Below, piece after piece: positions 8,079 through 15,564 of a stretch of 51,222 nt of DNA; position 1 is the stretch's first letter; each line of letters opens with the position of its first letter. The notes under the pieces were generated by a model. The model saw only the letters and a list, made by a program, of their open reading frames with translations. It was not told where the DNA came from and ran no database searches. Both the position numbers and the translations under genes were made by a program. The DNA is from Gemmatimonadota bacterium (GTDB lineage: Bacteria > Latescibacterota > UBA2968 > GCA-2709665), in assembly GCA_028877215.1 (NCBI GenBank), contig JAPPFJ010000026.1:42987-94208 (forward strand), read 5' to 3'.

Positions 8079-8108
8079 AATATAGGCCCGATTGTGGGAA
8101 TTTGTCAA
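8079..8108 (-). promoter_or_regulatory. Sigma-70 type promoter of the HU gene
   Basis: TTGACA (8103-8108) and TATATT (8079-8084) on the minus strand with 18 bases between them, ending 32 bases before the HU start codon. Confidence 0.82.
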
Positions 8109-8252
8109 GTGCGCCGATACCGAATGAAGCAAAAAGACGGCACTTTCGTCGATTTATTCGTTGAATTGTCGCGACGAGTCAGGCTGAAACCGGATTCATG
8201 TCGAAGTTACCGACGTCGATACCGTAGCGGGCAGGCTACATTGACCGGCAAC

Positions 8253-8290
8253 AAAAAACGGGCGGAGACCATTTTTCGTCTCCGACCCGT
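8253..8290 (-). terminator. Rho-independent terminator of the sigma factor gene
   Basis: On the minus strand ACGGG plus CGGAGAC pair with GTCTCCG plus CCCGT (12 bp, one bulged T) around an A-rich loop, followed by a run of T. It lies about 70 bases after the sigma-factor stop codon, in the 313-bp spacer before the HU promoter. Confidence 0.87.
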
Positions 8291-8359
8291 GACTTCCGCA
8301 CCCGGAATCTTCGTGTTCCGGTGCCTGGCAAGGAATACCTGCGACCCCGGCGATTGCAC

Positions 8360-9211
8360 TTATGCCGACTCCATCAGCGGCTCCAGCTGCAGCCGTCTCC
8401 GCGGATGCCGCAGTCGCCGGAGGGCCTTTTCCTTGATCTGCCGGACCCGTTCCCGCGTAAGGCTGAACCGGGTGCCGATTTCCTCCAACGTCATCGCTTC
8501 TTCGTCGCCCAGCCCGAAATAGAGCCGTAACACTTCCGCTTCCCGAGCGTCGAGCGTTTCAAGGACCATCTTCACCTGGTCCTTGACCGACTCGTCGACC
8601 ACTTCCAGGTCCGGCGCTTTTTGAGAACTGTCCGGCAGGATATGCAGCAGGCTGTGGTCATCGTCGTCTTTGAAAGACGCATCGAGCGACCAGACGTCGC
8701 GTGCCCTCAGCAGCGTATCCTGTACCATATCCACGGAAACGCCGAGCTTCTCCGCAATCGTCTCAGGATCCGGGTCGGCCTCCTCCGTCTGTCGTATCTC
8801 CCGCGAAACCTTCGCGATGTTGTGCAACAGGTCGATACGGTTGATGGGCAGCCTCACCACTCGCGAATCCTGCGCCAGACTTTGATGTATGGCCTGACGG
8901 ATCCACCAGACCGCGTAGGATATGAACTTGAATCCCCGCGTCCCGTCAAATCGTTCGGCGGCCGTCATCAGACCCATGTTTCCCGCGCTGATGAGATCGG
9001 CCAACGGCACGCCATGGTTCTGGTATTCCCTGGCGACGCTGACCACGAAACGGAGATTCGAAGCAACCAGCCTGTCTCTGGCCTTCTGGTCTCCCTTTCG
9101 GATCCGGTGCGCGAGTGCGATCTCGGTCTCGGCGTTAAGCGGCTCCGAAGAAGCAATATCCCTGAGATAGAGGTCCAGAGACTCGCTGTCCTGAATCATT
9201 ATTCCAGCCAC
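8360..9211 (-). CDS. RNA polymerase sigma-70 factor, primary-type, without region 1.1
   Basis: A 283-aa sigma-70 family protein. Region 1.2 (DSESLDLYLRDI), region 2 (SNLRFVVSVAREY, DLISAGNMGLMTAAERFD, FKFISYAVWWIRQAI), region 3 (INRIDLLHNIAKV onward) and region 4 (MTLEEIGTRFSLTRERVRQ) are present in order. The long N-terminal region 1.1 of proteobacterial RpoD is absent, as in the primary sigma of Bacteroidota and related phyla. Whether it is the primary or a stationary-phase-type sigma cannot be settled here. The start is GTG at 9211, with GGAGG 8 bases upstream; an ATG at 9199 is too far from that site. A family 2 repeat ends 40 bases before the start. Confidence 0.92.
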   Translation of the reverse strand: MAGIMIQDSESLDLYLRDIASSEPLNAETEIALAHRIRKGDQKARDRLVASNLRFVVSVAREYQNHGVPLADLISAGNMGLMTAAERFDGTRGFKFISYAVWWIRQAIHQSLAQDSRVVRLPINRIDLLHNIAKVSREIRQTEEADPDPETIAEKLGVSVDMVQDTLLRARDVWSLDASFKDDDDHSLLHILPDSSQKAPDLEVVDESVKDQVKMVLETLDAREAEVLRLYFGLGDEEAMTLEEIGTRFSLTRERVRQIKEKALRRLRHPRRRLQLEPLMESA

Positions 9212-9250
9212 GTGTCCAACCTCCGGAAAATCAGTGTGCGTTTGCGTGTC

Positions 9251-9417
9251 TAAGAAGCTGTTTTAAAATTGCCGGTGAGTTCCCGAGCGCGAGCGAAAAA
9301 GTGGCGGTCAAGGCGGGAAATTCCGCCCATCTTTGCCTATACGGGTGGATTTGACCAACGCCGACCGGCGCTTTTGCAGCCGCGCGAAGACCGCTGGGAA
9401 TTTTAAGGCAGCTTCTA
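9251..9417 (-). repeat. MITE-like repeat family 2, complete copy
   Basis: A 167-bp element with inverted ends. The left reads TAAGAAGCTGTTTTAAAATT; the right, in reverse complement, reads TAGAAGCTGCCTTAAAATT. It fills almost all of the space between the sigma factor gene and the EIIA gene, and its right end overlaps the stop codon of the EIIA gene. It contains no plausible gene. Confidence 0.87.
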
Positions 9418-9963
9418 GGTCGCCGGAACGTGCGCGATGCACGCCTCCGGCAGAGCCCCGTGCAGGCGCATTTGCCGCAGCAGAAGGCGATTCATCTCCT
9501 CTGAAGTACGGGACTCGAGGAAAGTTTCGGTGAATTCCTCATGGAAAAGCCGGCACAGATAGCCGAGAAGGGGCAGATATCTGATATCGCCCTCCGCGGG
9601 TACGGCCACGAGGCATATGAGTCGAACCGGCTCGGGATGCGTATCCGAGTGAAAGTCCACACCACGGGTTGAAATGCCCAACGCCATACCGAGATGCGCC
9701 GCAGATCCGCAACGTGCGTGGGGAAACGCGATCCCGTTTCCGACCGCGGTACTCTCAAGGTCTTCCCTGTCGAGAACGGATTGCAGGAATCGCAAACTGT
9801 CGGTCACGTAGCCCGAGCCGTGCAGACGGTTCACGAGCGCCTTGATTGCGCCCATCCGATCCCGGGGCTCAAGGTTCCGGACCATCGTCGCAGGGTGGAA
9901 ACCCACCACACCGCTCAAGTCCGTTTCCCATTCACTGCTATAATGGAACTTTGTCAACGCCAT
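9415..9963 (-). CDS. PTS EIIA (fructose/nitrogen, PtsN-like) domain protein
   Basis: A 182-aa single-domain EIIA of the fructose/mannitol/Ntr class, which accepts a phosphoryl group from HPr or NPr. The signature STAVGNGIAFPHAR puts the phosphorylatable His at residue 82. No EIIB or EIIC domain is attached and no PTS permease is nearby, so a regulatory PtsN-like role is more likely than sugar uptake. ATG at 9963 has GGAG 6 bases upstream; the frame stays open to a GTG at 10119, which would add 52 unrecognisable residues. A sigma-54 type promoter lies at 10192-10207. The TAG stop is formed by the terminal bases of the adjoining repeat, so the C-terminus may be altered. Confidence 0.85.
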   Translation of the reverse strand: MALTKFHYSSEWETDLSGVVGFHPATMVRNLEPRDRMGAIKALVNRLHGSGYVTDSLRFLQSVLDREDLESTAVGNGIAFPHARCGSAAHLGMALGISTRGVDFHSDTHPEPVRLICLVAVPAEGDIRYLPLLGYLCRLFHEEFTETFLESRTSEEMNRLLLRQMRLHGALPEACIAHVPAT

Positions 9964-10191
9964 GCCTGTCTCCGGACTTACCCCGTTCCCGCTCCAACCG
10001 GATGTGCGTTTGGTTTCAATTGTGCCGAATTCCCGAATCGAGTCGCTCTTGAAATGCAATTTTTGCAGAATGCCCGGTGAAACCCCGGCTGCCAACGTGA
10101 CATCCTGCCATTGAATCACACCCGAAAACGCCTGTATCCGACGAATTCCACACGTATCAGCGAATTCGATGGAATCGTCGCCCTATCTATA

Positions 10192-10207
10192 AGCAACTTT
10201 AATGCCA
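10192..10207 (-). promoter_or_regulatory. Sigma-54 (RpoN) -24/-12 promoter upstream of the EIIA gene
   Basis: The minus strand reads TGGCATTAAAGTTGCT. It has GG and GC exactly 10 bases apart, TGGCA at -24 and TTGCT at -12, one base off the TGGCAC-N5-TTGCW consensus. Transcription would start near 10182 and run into the EIIA gene. The gene just upstream encodes a sigma-54 activator. Confidence 0.65.
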
Positions 10208-10250
10208 GTTTTATTCCATGATGTACAGATGATTATTATAAATAAACTTA

Positions 10251-10276
10251 CGCCCGGCGATCGGGATCGCCGGGCG
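10251..10276 (-). terminator. Strong hairpin, probable terminator of the response regulator gene
   Basis: A perfect 12-bp inverted repeat (CGCCCGGCGATC and its complement, 2-base centre) lies 127 bases after the activator stop codon. On the minus strand it is followed by TAAGTTTATTTATAATAAT, T-rich but not a clean T run. Confidence 0.6.
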
Positions 10277-10304
10277 CTACACATTCGATCTCCTGCGCCT
10301 GATG

Positions 10305-10349
10305 GCGCAAAATTTGCACTCGATTGGCCCCGGATTGCGCAAAATTTGC
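10305..10349 (-). promoter_or_regulatory. Two palindromic sites, candidate enhancer (UAS) for the sigma-54 activator
   Basis: GCGCAAAATTTGC occurs at 10305-10317 and again at 10337-10349. Each contains the exact palindrome GCAAA-A-TTTGC. Start-to-start distance is 32 bp, three helical turns. The centres lie about 130 and 162 bases upstream of the predicted start of the sigma-54 promoter at 10192-10207, the range and spacing expected of NtrC-type enhancer pairs. Confidence 0.55.
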
Positions 10350-10403
10350 GGCGTGACGCCGACGGCGGCGCCAAATGCGCCAATCTTGCCGGTTTTCGCT
10401 TTT

Positions 10404-11765
10404 TCAGGAGCCCAGGCTGTATTTCTTGATCTTGTAATGCAGCGCCCGCACGCTGATACCCAGAATTCGGGCGGCTTCCTTCCGGTTGGAGGTCACGTGC
10501 GTCAGCGTGTTCTCGATTAACCGGCGTTCCATTTCCTCGAGTGAGGAATTCAATGGAATTACAAGATCTCTCTGTACCGGCGCGGTGGCGCGGATGGCCG
10601 TGGGCAGCCGTTTGGGACCGACCCGGGTTTCCGGGCACGTCACTACGATACGCTCCACCGCATTTTTCAGTTCCCGAACGTTTCCCGGCCAGGCGTAATC
10701 CAGTATCATCCGCATCGCGTCGGGGGTGAACTGTTTCCTGGATTTTTGATGAGTCGTGCAGAGTTCATCCACAAAGGTCTCCACAAGCAGGGGAATATCC
10801 TCCTTGCGATCCTTCAACTGGGGCAGCCGGATGGGAACGACGTTGATCCGGTAAAACAGATCTTCCCGGAATCGACCCTCCCTGACTTCCAGATCCAGAT
10901 TTCTGTTCGTGGCAAAGATGATCCGGACATCCGCCTTTCTCGAAACGTTGCTGCCGACGGGGGTGTATACCTTTTCCTCCAGGACGCGCAGGAGGTCCAC
11001 CTGGTTCGCCACTGGAATCTCGCCGACCTCATCGAGGAACAATGTGCCGCCCTCGGCAGCGGCGAAGCGTCCCGGCTTGTCGGCGTGTGCGCCCGTAAAC
11101 GCACCCCTGACGTGGCCGAACAACTCTCGCTCGAACAACGTTTCGGGAACGGCCCCGCAATTCACGGCCACGAGCGGCCCGTTGCGGCGGCGGCTTCGCT
11201 GGTGGACAGCCCGGGCGACAAGCTCCTTGCCCGTGCCGGTGTCGCCCATCACCAGTACCGGCACATCCGTTATCGCCGCCTGCGCCAGCGTCTCGCAGAC
11301 CTGCTGCATGGCGGCGCTCCGGTTCACGATCTGGCCGAAGGTCTCCGTCGAACCCAGCCAGGCCCGGAGCTCCTTGTTCTCGGCAACCAGGGCCTGATGT
11401 TCCAGGAGGCGTCGCAGGGACAGGTGAAGCCGCTTGAGGTCCACCGGCTTCGCCAGGTAATCATACGCGCCCAGTCGCATGGCATCTACCGCCGTGGAGA
11501 CCTCGCCAAAGGCAGTGATGATGATGACACCGGTATCGGGGCTGGTTTGCTTCAGCCGCTTCAACAGGGTTATGCCATCGATTCCCGGCATCTTGAGATC
11601 CAGTATGGCCGCGTGGTAGACCCGCGCTTTCAAATGTTCAGCCGCCTCCGCCCCGTCGTAGGCGACCTCGACCGAATACCCTTCGTTAGTCAGCGACTCC
11701 TTGAGCCCCTCACATATGTGGTATTCGTCGTCGGCCACAAAGATCCTGATATCTCTCGTTTCCAT
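10404..11765 (-). CDS. Sigma-54-dependent response regulator, NtrC family
   Basis: A 453-aa three-domain enhancer-binding protein. The receiver domain (residues 5-120) has the phosphoacceptor Asp56 (ILDLKMP) and Lys106. The AAA+ domain has Walker A GDTGTGK (174-180) and the sigma-54 contact loop GAFTGA (221-226), so it can remodel RpoN holoenzyme. A Fis-type helix-turn-helix closes the protein (about 410-447, RKEAARILGISVRALHYKI). ATG at 11765 has GGAG 4 bases upstream; the frame is open much further upstream without homology. It follows its cognate kinase gene by 136 bases, with a repeat fragment between them. Probable targets include the EIIA promoter downstream, by position only. Confidence 0.94.
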   Translation of the reverse strand: METRDIRIFVADDEYHICEGLKESLTNEGYSVEVAYDGAEAAEHLKARVYHAAILDLKMPGIDGITLLKRLKQTSPDTGVIIITAFGEVSTAVDAMRLGAYDYLAKPVDLKRLHLSLRRLLEHQALVAENKELRAWLGSTETFGQIVNRSAAMQQVCETLAQAAITDVPVLVMGDTGTGKELVARAVHQRSRRRNGPLVAVNCGAVPETLFERELFGHVRGAFTGAHADKPGRFAAAEGGTLFLDEVGEIPVANQVDLLRVLEEKVYTPVGSNVSRKADVRIIFATNRNLDLEVREGRFREDLFYRINVVPIRLPQLKDRKEDIPLLVETFVDELCTTHQKSRKQFTPDAMRMILDYAWPGNVRELKNAVERIVVTCPETRVGPKRLPTAIRATAPVQRDLVIPLNSSLEEMERRLIENTLTHVTSNRKEAARILGISVRALHYKIKKYSLGS

Positions 11766-11791
11766 CTCACTCCATGCGCGTGACCCTGGTC

Positions 11792-11828
11792 TGACAGTCC
11801 GTTGGAAAAGTCGCTCTGCAGGCGAGGT
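11792..11828 (+). repeat. MITE-like repeat family 1, solo end
   Basis: About 37 bases beginning GACAGTCCGTTGGAAAAGTC and continuing GCTCTGCAGGCGAGG match one end of the family 1 element. The rest is absent or unrecognisable. It sits between the kinase and response-regulator genes. Confidence 0.75.
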
Positions 11829-11901
11829 ATGGTGTCCCGTCCCGGATATATGTCGCCATTCATCCGCCGATTCATCCCGCCTGGCGGCGTTGCCTTGAAC
11901 A

Positions 11902-12975
11902 CTAACCTGCCTGCCCGGCAGTTGGCATGTGTATTCTGAATATGGTTCCCTTTCCCGCTTCGCTCTCCACCTCGATGTGGCCCCGATGTTGATAGATAAT
12001 CTGCTGGGCGATGGACAGTCCAAGTCCGGTGCCTTCATCACGGGTTGTATAATAGTACTCGAATATCCGATCGATCTCCTCATCGGGAATCCCGCAACCG
12101 TTATCCGAGATTGACAGAAAGATTTGGCTGCCGGCGGAATCCGCCCGTGTTCTCGCACACAATTGCCCGCCGGATTCCATTGCCTGGAACGCGTTTACCG
12201 TTATGTTCAGGACGGCCTGTCCCAACTGGCTATCGTCACCATTGACCTCGGGAAGACCCTTACGAAGATCCAGTTTCAGTCGAATGCCCCGTTCGCGGGC
12301 TTCCGGAGAGACCAGATCGAACACATGCCGAACCACGTCGTTCAGGCTGATCCGCTTGAGGTCCAGCCTCGGCGTTCTGGAAAACCTCAGGAAATTGTGA
12401 ACGATCCGGTCGAGCCGCTTCATCTCCATGCGGGCGACGTTGAGCCTGCGGTAAATGCGGCTCCGCAACCCGTCTTCCACTGCCCGAAGGTCGTCTTCCA
12501 GCAGTTGCAGCTGAATGTCCACCGCGCCCAGCGGGTTCCGGACCTCGTGGGCGACGGACGCCGCCAGGCGTCCCAGCGCGCTCATCTTGGCAACCTGATA
12601 CGTCTCCCACTCCATCTGCTTCAGGGCGGAAACGTCCTGGACAACCAGAACCAGCCCCTGTCTCTCTTCCGCCTGCAAATAGGACGTGGTCGCGCCCAAA
12701 CGACGCATTCCACCGTCTTCCTGCTGCAACATCAGGTCTTTCGGTTCCGCGTGCAGACAATCCCGGAACCCGGCATCCAGTATCTTCAGCAGTTCAGGGC
12801 GTCCGGCGAAGAGCTCGTCGGCCCGGCGTCCGGCCACTTCCTGTCCGGCCAGTCCCAGTAGACGAATCGACGCCCCGTTGGCCAGCACGGCCTTGCGTTG
12901 CAGGTCGAACGCAATTACGCCTTCATTGAGGCCCTCCAGCAGCGCCGCGCTGTATTCCGAGGCGGATTTCGGCAT
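11902..12975 (-). CDS. Soluble PAS-domain sensor histidine kinase, NtrB-like
   Basis: A 357-aa two-component kinase without transmembrane segments, so the signal is sensed in the cytoplasm. It has a PAS domain (about 8-115), a dimerisation/phosphoacceptor helix with His143 (VAHEVRNPLG), and an ATPase domain with N box (NITVNAFQAM), G1 (DNGCGIPDEE) and G2 (GTGLGLSI). Size and layout match NtrB (GlnL). ATG at 12975 follows GGGGGAG by 5 bases; the longer frame to 13026 enters a repeat and is rejected. Partner: the NtrC-type regulator 136 bases downstream. Repeats lie on both sides of the gene, one ending 28 bases before the start codon. Confidence 0.93.
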   Translation of the reverse strand: MPKSASEYSAALLEGLNEGVIAFDLQRKAVLANGASIRLLGLAGQEVAGRRADELFAGRPELLKILDAGFRDCLHAEPKDLMLQQEDGGMRRLGATTSYLQAEERQGLVLVVQDVSALKQMEWETYQVAKMSALGRLAASVAHEVRNPLGAVDIQLQLLEDDLRAVEDGLRSRIYRRLNVARMEMKRLDRIVHNFLRFSRTPRLDLKRISLNDVVRHVFDLVSPEARERGIRLKLDLRKGLPEVNGDDSQLGQAVLNITVNAFQAMESGGQLCARTRADSAGSQIFLSISDNGCGIPDEEIDRIFEYYYTTRDEGTGLGLSIAQQIIYQHRGHIEVESEAGKGTIFRIHMPTAGQAG

Positions 12976-13002
12976 AACGGCTCCCCCGAACACCTTCAGC
13001 AT

Positions 13003-13145
13003 TACGTTGATAAAGCCGCTCTGCATGCGGGGCCGAAGACAGGGCGCGCGACCGAGTCGAATCGCCCGATTCGGCGAGGGAGCGCAACGCAGTATTTCGA
13101 CCGCAAGGGCCGGCCGTAGCCCGGATGGGCTTTTTCGACGGGCGG
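13003..13145 (+). repeat. MITE-like repeat family 1, near-complete copy
   Basis: The left end ACGTTGATAAAGCCGCTCTG and the right end GGGCTTTTTCGACGGGC are degenerate forms of the family ends. The interior (GGCCGAAGACAGGGCGCGCG and AGTATTTCGACCGCAAG) is nearly identical to the copy at 45826-45977. It lies directly upstream of the histidine kinase gene. Confidence 0.85.
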
Positions 13146-13158
13146 CCGGATTCCATTT

Positions 13159-13187
13159 AACCTATGCAGTCCATCTTCAAAAGGCAA
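13159..13187 (-). promoter_or_regulatory. Weak sigma-70 promoter candidate for the histidine kinase gene
   Basis: TTGCCT (13182-13187) and TAGGTT (13159-13164) on the minus strand, 17 bases apart. The repeat copy lies between this site and the kinase start codon. Both hexamers are poor, so this is tentative. Confidence 0.3.
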
Positions 13188-13330
13188 GCCCGATTCCGCA
13201 GCCGAACCACACCGCTGCGTGTCAGTCCGCGCTCCAATCTCGATAGACGTCAGCCCCCCGCACCGGGAACCGATCCTGTGATACATTTTAATGGCATTTT
13301 CTCTATCTTCCGGAAAAATAAAGAAAAAAC

Positions 13331-13359
13331 TTGACAACACTTACCTCTTGGTTTACTTT
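13331..13359 (+). promoter_or_regulatory. Sigma-70 type promoter of rho
   Basis: A perfect TTGACA (13331-13336) is followed after 17 bases by TACTTT (13354-13359), in an A/T-rich setting. It implies a rho leader of about 220 bases. Confidence 0.6.
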
Positions 13360-13589
13360 TTCACTGTAATCCTCCCGCTTTCTTCCCACTTTTTTGCCGC
13401 ACATATACAGACTGCTCCTCGCTTCAGGCATCCTTGGCTGCAGGAACTTCCTCGAACCGCCCCCTTTGGTCACACACGTCCGATCCGCTTTTCCGCCGCT
13501 GTCTCCGGCTGTCCGGGTTCGGTCGGAATTCCTTAAAGACAGGCCGCCTGCATCTGATACGCAGCAACTTCGATAAATTGGATCCGCCA
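13360..13589 (+). promoter_or_regulatory. Long pyrimidine-rich leader of rho
   Basis: The leader starts with a C/T-rich, G-poor stretch (CCTCCCGCTTTCTTCCCAC from 13371) and continues C-rich to the start codon. Unstructured C-rich RNA is what Rho binds. In E. coli rho is autoregulated by Rho-dependent attenuation in its leader; the same is plausible here but only inferred. Confidence 0.4.
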
Positions 13590-14897
13590 ATGGCAACCGA
13601 AACGACCAGGGAAATCCCGAAAGCACCGCCACGGGCAGGTGGTGTGGAAGTACTGGAACTCCAGAACATGACCATTTCGGAACTCGCAAGGTTGGCCCAG
13701 ACCCTGGAGATCCAGAGCTACGGTAGCCTGAGAAAACAGGAGCTGATATTCGCGATCATCCAGGCACAGACCGCGAAGAACGGTCTGATATTGGCCAAAG
13801 GCGTTCTCGAAATCCTGGAAGACGGCTTCGGATTCCTGCGGTCGCCCAATTATAACTATCTCCCGGGTCCGGACGACATCTACGTTTCACATTCGCAGAT
13901 CAAACGCTTCAATCTCCGCACGGGAGACACCATTTCCGGACAGATTCGCCCGCCGAAGAACGACGAGAAGTATTTCGCGCTCATCCGGGTCGAGGCGGTG
14001 AACTTCGAAGATCCGGAACAGGCCAAACAAAAAACCCTGTTCGACAACCTCACGCCGTTGCATCCCCGGCAGCGCATGAAACTGGAATACGATTCGAACG
14101 ACTTCTCAACTCGAATCATGAATCTGCTGACGCCCATCGGCAAGGGGCAGCGCGGCATGATCGTAGCCCCTCCCTTTACGGGCAAAACCATGCTGCTTCA
14201 AAAAATCGCCAACGCGATCACCGAGAACCACCCGGAAATCAATCTCATTGTGCTCCTGATAGACGAACGCCCCGAGGAAGTAACAGACATGCTGAGGTCC
14301 GTCAACGGGGAAGTCATCAGCTCCACGTTCGACGAGCCTCCGACCCGGCATGTACAGGTGGCGGATATGGTCATCGAAAAGGCCAAGCGTCTGGTGGAAC
14401 ATCAACAGGACGTCGTCATTCTCCTGGACAGCATCACGCGCCTCGCCCGGGCCTATAACAACGTCGTCCCTCACAGCGGCAGGATCCTTACCGGCGGCCT
14501 CGATTCCAGCGCCATGCAATGGCCCAAGCGATTCTTCGGCGCCGCGCGAAACATCGAAGAGGGCGGCAGCCTGACCATCCTGTCCACTGCTCTCGTTGAG
14601 ACCGGAAGCCGTATGGACGAGGTCATTTTCGAAGAATTCAAGGGTACCGGCAATATGGAATTGAAACTGGACCGGCGCCTGAGTAACCGGCGCATCTATC
14701 CCGCTATCGACGTAACCCTGTCCGGAACCCGGAAAGAGGAACTGCTGCTCGACGAAAAGGAACTTAACCGGGTCTGGATCCTGCGCCGGCTGCTCAACCA
14801 GATGCCCGCCCTGGAAGCCATGGAGTTTCTCAAGGAGAAAATGGCTGGTACAAAAAACAACGAGGCATTCCTGGATTCGATGAACAGACAGCTGTAA
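13590..14897 (+). CDS. rho: Transcription termination factor Rho
   Basis: A 435-aa hexameric RNA helicase/ATPase that ends transcription at C-rich unstructured RNA. The N-terminal helical domain ([15 protein letters not shown]), the RNA-binding cold-shock-like domain ([15 protein letters not shown]), Walker A PPFTGKT (Lys199) and Walker B ([17 protein letters not shown]) are present, with the Q and R loops in the usual order. ATG at 13590 is used; it has only a weak ribosome-binding site, and GTG codons slightly downstream cannot be excluded because E. coli Rho begins about 20 residues further in. It has its own promoter and long leader. No clear hairpin terminator follows. Confidence 0.96.
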   Translation: MATETTREIPKAPPRAGGVEVLELQNMTISELARLAQTLEIQSYGSLRKQELIFAIIQAQTAKNGLILAKGVLEILEDGFGFLRSPNYNYLPGPDDIYVSHSQIKRFNLRTGDTISGQIRPPKNDEKYFALIRVEAVNFEDPEQAKQKTLFDNLTPLHPRQRMKLEYDSNDFSTRIMNLLTPIGKGQRGMIVAPPFTGKTMLLQKIANAITENHPEINLIVLLIDERPEEVTDMLRSVNGEVISSTFDEPPTRHVQVADMVIEKAKRLVEHQQDVVILLDSITRLARAYNNVVPHSGRILTGGLDSSAMQWPKRFFGAARNIEEGGSLTILSTALVETGSRMDEVIFEEFKGTGNMELKLDRRLSNRRIYPAIDVTLSGTRKEELLLDEKELNRVWILRRLLNQMPALEAMEFLKEKMAGTKNNEAFLDSMNRQL

Positions 14898-14979
14898 GAG
14901 CGGCATTCAGGATCTGCGGATCCCTATGCGCCCGCGGCGGCGGTTTCATATCGGGCAGCCTGGTTCAGCCTTTAAATTC

Positions 14980-15008
14980 TTGCGCTGGAACTCTGTTTTG
15001 TATACATT
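14980..15008 (+). promoter_or_regulatory. Sigma-70 type promoter candidate of rpmE
   Basis: TTGCGC (14980-14985) and TACATT (15003-15008) with 17 bases between, about 50 bases before the rpmE start codon. Moderate match only. Confidence 0.45.
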
Positions 15009-15058
15009 GTGTGGCTGATTCTGTCGTCGTTTCATCCAGATTCGAGGGTATTTGTCAC

Positions 15059-15316
15059 GTGAAACCGAATATTCATCCCGAATACGTGGAAACCACCATT
15101 ACCTGCGCCTGCGGGAAATCCCTGAATACGCACGCGACCGTGCCCGGCCTTCGGGTCGACATTTGCTCCGATTGTCATCCGTTCTACACGGGCAAGCAGC
15201 GACTGGTGGACACCGCGGGCATGGTGGAACGGTACCGGCGGCGATACAATATAGACAACGAAGAAGCCGGGGATGTCCCCGAACAGGCCGACGCAAAGGC
15301 AGCCGCCGAAGATTAG
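15059..15316 (+). CDS. rpmE: 50S ribosomal protein L31, zinc-binding type
   Basis: An 85-aa L31 of the large ribosomal subunit's central protuberance. It opens [19 protein letters not shown] and has all four zinc Cys (CAC near the start and CSDC before HPFYTGKQ), so it is the zinc-containing form. An acidic, alanine-rich tail of about 20 residues ([19 protein letters not shown]) extends beyond the usual end. The start is GTG at 15059 with GAGGG about 10 bases upstream; the frame extends further up without homology. It lies between rho and prfA, a common arrangement in bacteria. Confidence 0.96.
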   Translation: MKPNIHPEYVETTITCACGKSLNTHATVPGLRVDICSDCHPFYTGKQRLVDTAGMVERYRRRYNIDNEEAGDVPEQADAKAAAED

Positions 15317-15564
15317 CCACCCGGCGTGTCAATCATAAGGTGAAACGGCATCGTCCGCCTTCCGTCGGGCGCGCGTACCGCTTCGCCTTTTTTGTTGTCT
15401 TTTCTACGAGTGTCCGACTGCATTCGTCGCTGGGGCATTTGCGGGAGTCGGCGACTCGCCGCTGTTCGGGAAAACGGCGGCGCCGATTCCTGCTACAACA
15501 TATCGGCCTGGCATCACGACGCAGAGACCGATCCGTCCATTCGAAAACCAGGCAGGGAAGCCGC

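Larger units (their letters stand above)
9964..10403. other. 440-bp regulatory spacer between the EIIA and activator genes
   Basis: Reading in the direction of transcription (minus), it holds a pair of palindromes (10305-10349), a hairpin (10251-10276), a -24/-12 promoter (10192-10207) and about 220 bases of leader before the EIIA start codon. In the leader the EIIA frame stays open to 10119 but shows no domain. Nothing else was recognised. Confidence 0.65.
12976..13589. other. 614-bp divergent spacer between kinase gene and rho
   Basis: It contains a family 1 repeat (13003-13145), a weak minus-strand promoter candidate (13159-13187), the rho promoter (13331-13359) and the pyrimidine-rich rho leader (13360-13589). 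No gene is supported; between 13188 and 13330 nothing is recognised. Confidence 0.65.

Noticed and set aside
9964..10119. N-terminal extension of the EIIA protein to GTG at 10119
   Set aside because: The extra 52 residues look like no domain and the ATG at 9963 has a proper ribosome-binding site, although the long leader leaves some doubt.
10303..10318. Plus-strand TGGCGCAAAATTTGCA as a sigma-54 promoter
   Set aside because: The spacing fits, but transcription would run antisense into the activator gene. The same 13 bases are repeated 32 bp away without TGG, so an activator-binding pair is the better reading.
15317..15564. A terminator between rpmE and prfA at the T run near 15391
   Set aside because: Only a 4-bp stem can be drawn before the T run, so it is too weak to call.
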